Shown here in pieces: positions 35,540 through 47,300 of a stretch of DNA of 64,000 nt. The DNA is from Cornus controversa. Lineage: Eukaryota > Streptophyta > Magnoliopsida > Cornales > Cornaceae. Location of the stretch: contig CM048846.1 of NCBI GenBank assembly GCA_026545225.1, forward strand, positions 85,639,270-85,703,269, written 5' to 3'. A model generated the notes under the pieces. That model did no database searches. It saw only the letters and a list, made by a program, of their open reading frames with translations, and was not told the DNA's origin. Numbering within the stretch: the first letter of the stretch is position 1; every line of letters begins with the position of its first letter. The position numbers and the translations under genes were made by a program.

Positions 35540-35756
35540 TGTCAATTGTATTGAATGACCTCTGTGTGAGGGTACTTCTCATTATATAACAACGTTTGAG
35601 CTAATTACATGGCTGAATCTCAGCAATTACATCAATCCTATCTAACTAAATAGGAAGCTAAAATATACAGCTAATCACAAAATATTTACAACTATAATAC
35701 AAGAATCATGCTATAAATAGATATAATAATTATGGCTTGATATAATCTAACTGACA
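35540..35756 (-). repeat. 5' LTR of the array-nested Copia
   Basis: 217 bp. It is followed on the minus strand by the initiator-Met primer site, which fixes the orientation. Confidence 0.92.
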
Positions 35757-36262
35757 CTACCAACCTGTTAATCATTGCTCTCCCTGTTTTATAAAATTAG
35801 AAGAAAGGGTTGCACATACACGCACGGTCCAGAGTCATCTCCCCTTTCCCATTAACAGTAGATTAAATGATTTCCATCCCTTTATCCAAAAGATGATGTG
35901 AAAGAAACAACTACCAACCTGTTAATCATCGTTCTCCCTGTTTTTTTATACATGCACAATAAAACCTACCGTGCATGTACAAAGTCATCTCCCCTTCCCC
36001 ATTAACAGTGGATTAAATGATTTCTATCCCTTTATCCAAAAAATGATGTAAAAGAAACACTACCAACCTGTTAATCATTGCTCTCCCTGTTTTATAAAAT
36101 TTCAAGAAAGGGTTGCGCATACACGCACGGTCCAGAGTCATCTCTCCTTCCCCATTAATAGTGGATTAAATGATTTTCATCCCTTTATCCAAAAAATGAT
36201 GTGAAAGAAACAACTACAAACCTGTTAATCATTGCTCTCCCTGTTTTATAAAATTATAAGAA
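35757..36262. repeat. Satellite-like tandem array, right part
   Basis: Continuation of the 27536-30866 array after the Copia insertion. Three more monomers have markers near 35827, 35970 (degenerate) and 36130. The array stops near 36262, about 220 bp past the OSCA stop codon. Confidence 0.88.
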
Positions 36263-36483
36263 GGGTAGGAATGGTTTTCTCTAACATTTGACAATCAAAC
36301 AAAGCATGATGGAGATTAAGTTTACAAGAAAACCTCAAACTATTTGCACTAACATTGATGAACAATAATTACAATTCAAACATGAAAGACCATGTTAAGA
36401 CAATGTTTAGTCTAATAGCTAAAACAACGATTAGGGCTTTAGGTAGTAGAAGCAACTCAATATCAACTCAACAAAGACTCACT

Positions 36484-39400
36484 TCAATAATGATAGACAT
36501 TAGGGGGTGATTCATAATTGTAATGGTAGACATTATGGGGCGACTCAACTTCGTAATGATACCCATCATGGGATTGTTCCACTTCATAACGGTACCCATC
36601 ATGGGATTGTTCTGCTTCATAGTAATACACATTATGGGGCGGCTCTTCTTCGTAATGGTGGGCGTACTGGGGTGGGGAGGGGGAAGTGGGTTCACTTGGT
36701 GACGGACCGGGGATGTGAGTTTGGTTCTTATCGACTCTGACCTCAACTAATTCAACTTCTTCGAATGAGTGGAATATTGGGTGCAAGTATGCATCAGCCA
36801 AATAAGACTTTAGATTGAGGCTAGGTTCAGAAGCGCGCTCCTGTGTGTCCTTTGCCATGGCTTCCTGAAGACAATAACAAGAGGAAACATACTTCAATCA
36901 GTAATTTGAATACAGAAAGTAAGCATGATGTAAAGTATCAATTAGCAAAGCACAAACACCACAAATCAGTTTTGTCCAAGTTCTATCAATGATTTTAGAT
37001 CCAACTCAACAACAACTGAACAAGGCCTTTTGCCAACTATCATTAATTTTACAAGCAAACATACAAAATTTCTATTTCTAAAATAGCCATTGCGGCTTCA
37101 GTTCTGAACAACATGAGAAGGGAAAGGTCATGAAGAACATCTTTCCGCGAATAGAAATAAGACACATACCAATAAAGTATTAAGATGCCTAGGTTGCACA
37201 ATTGTCATGGAACGAATTTCGGTCATCTGAATGCTTATAGAAACAAGATCATAGGCCATATTTAAATCCCTTGGTAATACATAATTGGCTAATATGATTG
37301 ATTTGGTCATCCAAATGCCTTACAAAGTATAAAAGGCAAATTTGGCAATCAATAAATTTATTTGAAGATCTATTTCAAGCACCCATGGAGGTACCCAACA
37401 ATTTCACACATCATTAAACATCAATTCTGCACAAACAAGTTCATATGAGGAAAAGGTATAAAACATATGTCTTCAGATAAAAACACAGTCCAGAACTCAA
37501 CTGTTAGTAGTCAGACATTCTCAAACACAAACACAAGCACAAGTCACAGAATCTAACAATGCCATTACCCTCATTTTTCAAAGCCTTTCGTCAGCATATG
37601 TCCATATAAAATATGACTCACACAAGCAAAAAGTTCTTTAAATTGACACCTTCAATTAGTAAATCTAGGTAACCAGATTAGAAGATTATCAAATCTAATC
37701 ATCAGATACAAGAAAATCCCTACAGTTAAGGACACTGAGACTGTAGTCCACTGGTGATACTATTGTGGGTATGCGGACCCACATAATATAGACTTGTGTC
37801 CTGCTCAAACACAACCATGATAAAGTGGAATGTGATGTCTGTATGTGGTGATAGGATAACCCTTGATATTTACAGCATTATTTAATTTCTGCATCTGTTT
37901 CCACATATACAAGAACTATTTTAGCATGAATATTTAGAGAAAAGTTCACTTGAAACTAATTAATATATTTTGATATTTTGATGGATGGAACTGACCTCAA
38001 GGGGGTACTTTCTGAACGCAGATTCAAAGCGGTTCTTGCAGTACTTGTGGAAAGATAACGTCAATATGGGTAAGACAACAAGCAAAGGAGTGGAATTTGC
38101 AGCCTTTTTTGTGCTGAGAAGACCCATCAAAAGAAGCTGAGATATCAACAAGCTCGCTATTATGCGGCTGTGAACATGTGGCCAGAATGCAGCAGCACTC
38201 TCATAATGTTGATTGTACACATTAATTATCTGTATGATCAAGCAGAGTAGAAAATCATAATGTGAAATTACGCAGTCAAAACTCACCATGGTATACAATA
38301 CAAATGTTGTACTCAACTGACATCAATTATTTGTCTTAAATATGACAACATTCTCTCAATTTCTAAAAACCGCTGTGAATTACAGATAAATCATTCATTC
38401 ACCACAAATAATATGATTGTTCAGCACAGCTTGATAGTTTGAACATTTTTGGGAATTTTCCAAATAATTACTAGCTACAATTTAAGTATTGCTTTTTAAG
38501 ATTTGACAAGAATGATTATACAAGAATGATTGTGTGTTTACTTTTTACATCCCTTAAGTTCACTTCATCATAAATAAAGTTTTTTTCTGGATCATTCTCC
38601 AAAAATCAGATGTTATTTCCTGCATTCTGATAATATTCCTGGGCTCCTGACAATTTCACCAAGTTTCCAAAACCCCAAAAAAATACAGTTCTGTCTATCT
38701 CTACCGAACCCCACTATTATATTTGTTGAAGGATTCATATATTTAAGTTACACTCTCTCAAACAGCTTAAACTTTTAGAGTAGATGGTAGTTAACAATAT
38801 TAGTATATCATCAAACTAGAATTTTCATAACCCTCTGTTCAATTTTGAAGCTAATTAAAATCACTAAGCCATATAATAGGAAATAAAAACCAAATTCAAT
38901 TAAGAAACTAACCTGATGACGGTAGACAAAATATGCAAAGGCAAAGAAGACTAGTATGAAAGGAAGGAGGATTGGAGTAACCACGGCATACACAATACCC
39001 AGCAGGAAGTACAGTTGAAGACTTGGAAGAGTCTCTGGAAAATCCACACTGTGAGGGTCCATTGCCTTCTCTCTGTCCCTTTCAGTTTTCACCAGGAATA
39101 TGTTCTTAAGGTGGAAAATGACCAAAGGCTTCAAACGTAGAATCTCACTCGCAATGCCAGCCCACCCATCAACCATTATATATGTAATAAAGAAAGTAGC
39201 CTTCATTGGTATTGAAACTCCAATAGTTCTGGGAATACTGCAATAAAGAAATTAACTGAAGTAAAAGATAGCTCCATTTTCTCAGGGAAGCACTATTCAT
39301 GTTCCAGATTTGTATTCTGGCATTCCACTGCTTTATATTGGATAATGAAATGACAATTGTAACCATTTGCACCCTCGTCTCTGTTCAGGTAAAATGCCAG

Positions 39401-41302
39401 TTTTTGCCATGACAAACTCACATCATAGAGGTCTCCTCCAACCCTAAGAGATGCAACCATTTACTGTAAAAGACCTTATTCCAAAACTAAATTTTAACCC
39501 TAAACTTCACCACCAACACTAAACAGATTCTCCCACTGCAACATGGTGGAAAGTTGTAACTCCTTTCTGGTTTTGAACCACGTTTTCCCAGCAGCCAAAA
39601 CTCCGCGACACTCATTGAGATATTTTTAGTCATTATACAAATCGGTTGCAAAATATTATTTAAACAATTTTCATCTGTGATATGCCTTATGAAGGTTATT
39701 CATATATGTAATGAAAATGTAACACTAATGATATTCAGAATGTAATGTAGCACCATATAGAAAAAGAAATTGTTTTTAGCAGATTTATTTCAAGACTAGG
39801 AATTATCAATGATGGAGCAATTTTAATAGGTGACTCCAATCGACAAGCGAAGTGGTATGGAACTCAAATTCTATTAAAGTTTAGTCGGCAAGGATGTCTA
39901 ACCGGCAAAGGAGTCAAAAGGTTGACTTACGCGACAATAAGATAAGGATAACTACCTTATCTCCTAATATCTCTCCTAATTGAATTGGAGAAGGTAACTG
40001 AAGGGATTTCATACTAGAATGCTACTATCAAACACTATCTTATAAAAAGGAGAGCCCGGGCACATCCGAAGGTACGCAATATTAAATACAGAATGAAATT
40101 TCTGTTTATACGATTTACATACTAATTTGATCATCGAAGTGTACCCGGCCGGCACTCCGCCGGCGCAGTCACATCTCCTCTGTTTTGCAGGAAGACGCTT
40201 GTCGAACAGGATCGTGAAAATTTTTGCATCATCAATCAATAATAAGGTGTTAATTGTAGTACATCACACAATCCTACTGAAATCACAAATATTTCAAAAT
40301 GCCCTAGAGTAATATAACATGAACAACAGTGACTTAAATTTCTTGGAGTAATATAATTAAAAGTAAAAATAATGGAATATATGAAGACGTAAACTTATTT
40401 TATCACCAAGAATAATAAAAAAATGGATAGTCCACTATCTAATATACAACTAGAATTGCATGTCACAAGAGTTTACAAAGTGAAACTGGAATTTGCAAAT
40501 GAATACTATCAGTCTAGTTTTGGCTGTTTGATGAAAAGAATGCCATGTTAACACATTGCTATCTGTCAAACTCATGCAAATAACTATATTCAGATTTGTA
40601 TTGCATATCAAGGTTCACAATGAATGAAATGTCATGGAAGGAGAGAAGTTACTGAATATTTTCACCAAATTATTCATGCAATATTGTTTCATTTGTAAAT
40701 TTCACAAGGAATTCCATTGGTCAATACATAGAAAGTTGCGTGTAGTGCTCCACATGATTGAGTTTTTTGAATTTTTATGCACATATACATATTATATAAA
40801 ATTATATGTCAAGTAATAGTGCATGTTGACAGGTTTTTTTATCTATTCAAATAAATGCATAAAAATTGCTTCAATAAGTGCTCACTGGAACCAGCTAAGA
40901 GGCTTCTTTAAAAAAACCTTACCAGGGGTAGCAGAATATACACTAAAAGTTTTGACATTTTAGCATGGAGATGAACTAAAATACGTTAGATTTTCTGATC
41001 AAGCCATCCCAGCCAGAGGAGAAGATAAAGGTCACAAAGGGCATCATGGAGGAACCATTAGCACTTCAAAATTTCAATTATCAGTATAGTAGCATACCTT
41101 GTATATAATGTATCACCCATTAACTGAGATTTTGATAAATGAATTACAGCTGAAAATTTGAATACTTTAGTAACCATTTTCAAGTAATATGCAACAACTA
41201 ATCTTATTGCAAATCATATCATGTGCTGGCCAACGTGCATAATAATATCAGTGACACCCAAAACTATCTATATTTAATAGAAATATGGTTACTGCCTTCA
41301 CG

Positions 41303-41368
<66 letters not shown>

Positions 41369-44300
41369 CTAAAAGAAATATATATACTTCTGCAGAGATA
41401 ACTGAAACTCACTTTTACAAATGATTTTCTCATTTAAATATTTCAAATGAGTTGGCACAGTGAATTCCCAACAAACTTCTGGTTGTACATGAGAGGAGAA
41501 CACTTGGATCTTTAATCTAGTTTCGAACAATGTTGTTTAATCTAATTTTGAACATTTCCAGAATATTATTGAATATTGGTTGTCGAAACTCTTTGTTGTT
41601 GTATCACCAACTAGCTCAATAGCAAATGCAATGAACATTTGGAACATATGTATGTGGTAAGCTTTGTTATACTCACTTGATTAACTGAATGTGTAGTTCA
41701 TAAAATTTAAGATTTATAGCATAATTTGTTAAAACTTTTGGGCACTATAATGTGTATGCATCCAGAATGGCGCCTTATAACAAGTTGTACCAAGACCAAC
41801 ACTCAAGGTTTAAATCCATTATAAAATTGACGCAAAAAACATATAGCAGAATGTAAAAGCAAACTTGCAGATATAACTTATGAAATCAGTTACAGGAAAA
41901 AAAAACATAGCATAAACAAACCAAAATTACACATGGTTCAGAAGTGTGCACTTTAATCATGTCCACTCGAGATGAAACAAATTTCACTCCCTGAATAGCA
42001 CAAAGATTTTCTTCTATTAAGACTCAATAAAATATTTCTCACACTTTCATGATATCAACTCCAACAAACTTATTCAATTCAAAATTATTGTTACTTACTT
42101 CCTCAAATCAAGTAGTAAATCTTGAATATCTCAAGTTGTTATTTATTTTCTTATCTAAGGAACTAACTGATAGATACTCTGTTGTAAAATCTAATTAACT
42201 GCTAGACACTCTCTTGTAAAGTTTATGTATTCTCTCTTGTAATACATTGAAGATATACAAAAAATATTTCCCAATTTTGCTTTCATTGTTATTTATTATG
42301 GTATCAGAGCACCTCTGCTCACAACTCTGAATTAGTCTCTATCAATCTGTATCTTCTTAATTCATCAATTTATTCACAATGGTTGATCCAACAAATACTC
42401 AAAATCCTGAACTTCAAGGGTCAGAGGATCCTTTCTTAGTCCATCACTCCAATAGCCCCACGGCTATCCTTGTTTCTCCAATGTTGTACAATGACAACTA
42501 TAGTACGTGGTCACGATCTATTTCAAGGGCACTTCGAGCCAAACATAAAATCGGTTTTGTAGATGGCTTAATCAAAATCCCTACTAATCTCAATGAAAAA
42601 TCCAAGTGGTCTAGATGTGATGATCTTGTTGCATCATGGATTTTCAATTCGATTACACCAGATATACGCAGGAGTATTCTTTATGCGGGTTCTGCTCATG
42701 ATATTTGGAAGGACCTACGAGATCGATTCTCACAAACTAATGCACCAAAGATCTACCAACTCAAGCAATCAATCTCCTCGCTCAAGCAAGACAACACTAC
42801 GGTATCTGCCTATTTTACTTTACTTAAATCCCTATGGGATGAATTAAACTATTTATCTACCGTTCCTGTTTGCACTTGTGGCCATGGTTCTGCCACTGCA
42901 ACTTGACTTCAAGAAGACCGTGCAATGGAATTTTTGCAAAGTCTTCATGATCGTTTTTCAACCATTCGTAGTCAAATTTTACTAATGGATCCTTTTCCTA
43001 GCGTTGCCAAAATTTACTCTCTCGTCAAGCAAGAAGAGAAGCAACATGAAATACATGTATTGTCCAATCCCGTTCCTGAAGCTGCGGCCTTAAGTGCTCG
43101 ATTCAATGACAATAAAACTAACAACTAGGCTTCTAGTGGAAAACTAAGTCAACAGAATTTCCAATCACAAAACAATGGCAAATTCTCTAGAGACCACAAC
43201 AACAATTCAAAACAAGGACAGATTCAGCATGGTGGGAGACCGCACCCGTTTTGTGATCATTGCAACTGTGCGGGACATTATAAGGCTCACAAGCTTCATG
43301 GATATCCCAACAAAAACATCCAAGCTAATGCAGTATTAGTTGACACATCTCAGTGTTCAACCACCCCTCCTATTTTCTCAACCGAACAATATAACAAAAT
43401 CTTAAATATGCTTGAGTCGGGTAGCCCCACACCACAAGCAAATTTGACAGGTATATCTCTTTTGTGCTCATCTAAATCTAAATGGATCCTTCATTCTGGA
43501 GCTACTAATCATGTCAGCTCATCATTACATCTCTTTTTAACTTAATACTATTTGTTCTAAGCGTTCCACTCTTAAGCTTCCAGATGGAACAGGTCATTTA
43601 ATTACCCACGTTGGTAGTGTCATTCTCTCACTATCACTACGTCTTGATAATGTCCTCTTTGTTCCCACTTTTTAATTTAATTTGATTGCTGTTAGTGAAT
43701 TAGTCAAATCCCAACCCATCTCTATCACATTCACTAACGATTCTTGTATTTTTTAGGACCGGTTTTCGAAGAGGAAGATTGGATCGGGACGCCTACATGA
43801 AAGAATCTATTACCTTCAATTAGCCTCCATTTGCTCAGTTCAAAATTCCACCATCAATAATTTATGGCATTGTCGATTAGGATATGTGTCTACCAAATTG
43901 TTTGCAAATGCTAGCTAAGCACTTCCGTTTTATTAGTTATCCAAATAATAACACTTGCACTATATGTCCGCAAGCTAAGCAAACCCGTTTATGTTTTCCA
44001 AAAAACTTAATCAAAACTAGTAGACTATTTCAAATGATTCACTGCAATATTTGGGGTCCATTTTCTGTACCATCCAATTCTAATGCTAGATTTTTTTTAA
44101 CGATCACGTACTCCATACATGGATGTTGCTAATCGGGTACTTCATTATCTCAAAGGATCTATCAACAAGGGTATATTATTAGCCGCTTCTAGTTCTCTAC
44201 ATATCACAGGTGTTTGCGACTCTGACTGGGGCGGCTGCTCCACCACTCGCAGATCTACTAATGGTTATTGTACTTTCTTTGGTTCTAGCCCTATCTCATG

Positions 44301-47300
44301 GAAGACAAAGAAACAACCAACCGTATCTAAATCTTATGCAAAGGCTGAATACAGATCAATGGCAACCCTTTCATGCGAGCTTCAATGGCTAAGGTATCTT
44401 CTTGCTGATTTGGGCATTTCACACACATCTTCGATGACCATATTTTGTGACAATCATGCAGCTCTTTACATCTCTCACAATCCAGTGTTTCATGAACGAA
44501 CAAAACACATCAAGATAGACTGTCATTTCATACAGGAAAAGATTCAAAACAAATTATTGTCTCCACGATACATCCCCTCTTCATCTCAAATTGTTAATCT
44601 ATTCACAAAACCACTTGGAAAGGATGCTTTCTCACCACTCATTCGCAAGATTGGCGTTTTCGACATCCATGCTCCATCTTGAGGAGGAGTATCATGATAT
44701 CAACTCCAACAGACTTTTTCAATTCAAAATTATTGTTACTTACTTCCTCAAATCAAGTAATAAATCTTGAATATCTCAAGTTGTTATTTATTTTCTTATC
44801 TAGAGGAACTAACTGATAGATACTCTGTTGAAAAATGGCTAGATACTCTCTTGTAAAGTTTATATATTCTCTCTTGTAACACACTGAAGATATACAAAAC
44901 ATATTTCCCAATTTTGCTCTCTCAATGTTATTTATTACATACTGTTAACCACCATCTACTCTAAAAGCTTAAGCTGTTAGAGAGGGTGTAACTTAAATAT
45001 ATAAATCCTTCAACAAGCCCCCTCACGTGTGGCCTTCTTTTGGTCCAATACATGTTTCAATCTTAATTATCAGGGTGACGGTGAGGTTTGAACTTTGAAC
45101 ATGATACCTTTGACTCTGATACTATGTTAACCACCATTTACTCTAAAAGCTTAAGCTGTTAGAGAGAGTGTAGCTTAAATATATAAATCCTTCAACACAC
45201 ACCCATAAAGAGACACCTTAAAGAATATAAATCAAGAATTTCTAAATAAAATATAAACAACAAGCCCATCAGTACAGTCAACTAAATGCAATCATTAAAC
45301 ACAAAATAAGTTGTGAAACACCTATTTAAATCAAACTCTACAGAAATTGAAATATCAAACCAGCCAAAAACAGTTATTCCTGAATGAAAAAACCGTGTAG
45401 TAACATTTCTAGAAGTCTGAGAAATCAGTTGGCATTAAGATAAAGGTGAATTAAGTGTCGCATCCCTTATTTGATTAATAAGGACTTCTTTTTTAGGGAT
45501 AAAATAACCATCAAATTGTAAGTATTGATTTAACCGTTTATAGTTTATAACCATTCGAGGTTGTTTTCTCACAATTTCATTATGGTCAGAAGATTTTTTC
45601 TTCCTAATATACTTCTTTTTATTTCATTAATATGGTAGTCAATGTCAATACTCCTCAAGTTTGTGCCACTAGAAGAGAAAAACTAAAGAAACAATTTAAC
45701 ATAAAACCATAAGAAACTACCAAAAATACATACAACCATAAAAGCTTGTGGTATAATTTTTTAACACAGAAATTTTAAGAACTTTATAAATAGGATACGG
45801 AAAATTACTCAGTAGGTGATTGATGAAGGAAAGAATGAAGTTGCTGGAAAGCTGTTCCAGTCACTATGCTCCCCAAGAATACATTCACCAACATGAAGTA
45901 ATAGTACTTTGCTGCTGACCTCCGTTCTAGTACAGATAATGCTACATGTCCCTCAATTTTTGACATAATCATCAAAACTGTAGGAAGAATGTACAAGAAT
46001 ATTTTGAGAGCTAGACCAGGAAGGAAACCCTGTAGGAATGACTTGATGAATTTCCTGTATGACATTACCACAGAATATATCATTGTAAAAATGACAAAGT
46101 TTAGAAAGAATATGTAAAATGCACATACATCAGATTTGATAAACAAACCATCAAAAAATCAAGACATGTAGAAGGGACATGATATAGGGATTAGGTAGTA
46201 TAGCACAAAGCCACAAATTGATCAGTTAGTTTCATCTTCTTGAAGGATATAAGTAAGTTATTATTAACACAAACATCAATGAAACAACATAACTAACAGG
46301 TGTATCAATGAAAAAAGGAGGAACTTTAATCCATGCTGGAATCCACAACAATTTTAATGGTTTAAGAATAAGCCAGAAAAGTTGTATGAACAGAAATATA
46401 AGTCAAGGATTTTCTGACAATTATAAAGAGCATTTTATTCAGAATTATATATTGCTGGGTGAATAAGAAGCATGGACCCGGACACGGGACACAGACACAA
46501 TATGACATGGATTCGCCAACACGTCAAACTCTAAAAAAGTAGGACACGGACACAGTGTGGACACGGCTAATATAAATATAAATTTTCATTTATATATCTA
46601 TTGAATACGACAATTATAAAACATTAATTAACATATAGTTTCTATACTAAAGTTATATAAGTTAGAAATTGTAGCAATTTGAATATCAAAAAGAATATAT
46701 TATCTTATATATGATATTACTATCATATTTTGTCATTATAGTTATGTTTTTTTTTATTACATATGTTTTTTTCATTACATACTTTGACATGTGTTTAATG
46801 TCAATTTTTTAAGAGAAATGATGTTGGACAATTTGATGTATGTGCATAATGTTATTTCTAAGACTGTCATTTGTTTGTTTTATAAAGATAAAGAGCGTGG
46901 GATGTGTTGGTCAAGTGTCCGGAATGTGTTGACCAAGTGTCCAATATGTGTCGGCCAAGTGTCCAAGATGTATTGGTCAAGTGTCCGAAATAATAAAAAT
47001 TATTTTTTAGTTATGGACAAGGCCATGAAGTGTCCTGGAGTGTCCATGAAGTGTCGGTGTCCGACACGGTGTCGGACATGGACATGGGTGAATCACTAAG
47101 TGTAACTTAAGCATTTTCTTGGGGCATTTTATATGTTATAAAAGAGCCACAAACCGATCCATCCACGCAGGTCAGATGATGCTACTTCAAATTGGATGAC
47201 TTGGACAGATGAAATTGTACCTCGTTCCAAATGTTCCTTAATGAATCACCAGTGTGTGAAAATTGGTAGCTAAGTCTAGTGGGAGGCAAAATATAAAATC

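Larger units (their letters stand above)
30872..35756 (-). mobile_element. Copia LTR retrotransposon inserted in the tandem array (4.9 kb)
   Basis: Minus-strand Copia element with a perfect 5-bp target duplication CTACC (30867-30871 and 35757-35761), inside an array monomer. LTRs are 30872-31087 (3') and 35540-35756 (5'). Primer site TGGTATCAGAGCC is at 35527-35539. The polypurine tract (TTTGAGGGGGGA) abuts the 3' LTR. Order gag, protease, integrase, RT, RNase H is Copia. The LTRs differ at roughly 8 percent of sites by eye, and the reading frame is broken many times, so it is inactive. Confidence 0.93.
42045..44937 (+). mobile_element. Copia LTR retrotransposon with a large internal deletion
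   Basis: Plus-strand element in the OSCA intron. LTRs are 42045-42298 and 44690-44937, sharing CATGATATCAACTCCAACA and TGAATATCTCAAGTTG. Primer site TGGTATCAGAGC is at 42299-42310; the polypurine tract GAGGAGGAG is at 44681-44689. The left flank CACAC (42040-42044) matches the right flank CATAC (44938-44942) except for one base. Gag, protease and the start of integrase are present. The sequence then jumps near 44103 to the end of RT and RNase H, so about 2 kb of integrase and RT is missing. Confidence 0.88.

Noticed and set aside
36484..36746. An alternative frame giving Met/Thr-rich repeats over the OSCA last exon
   Set aside because: It is a shadow of the 33-bp coding repeat; the OSCA frame joins the upstream exon in phase.
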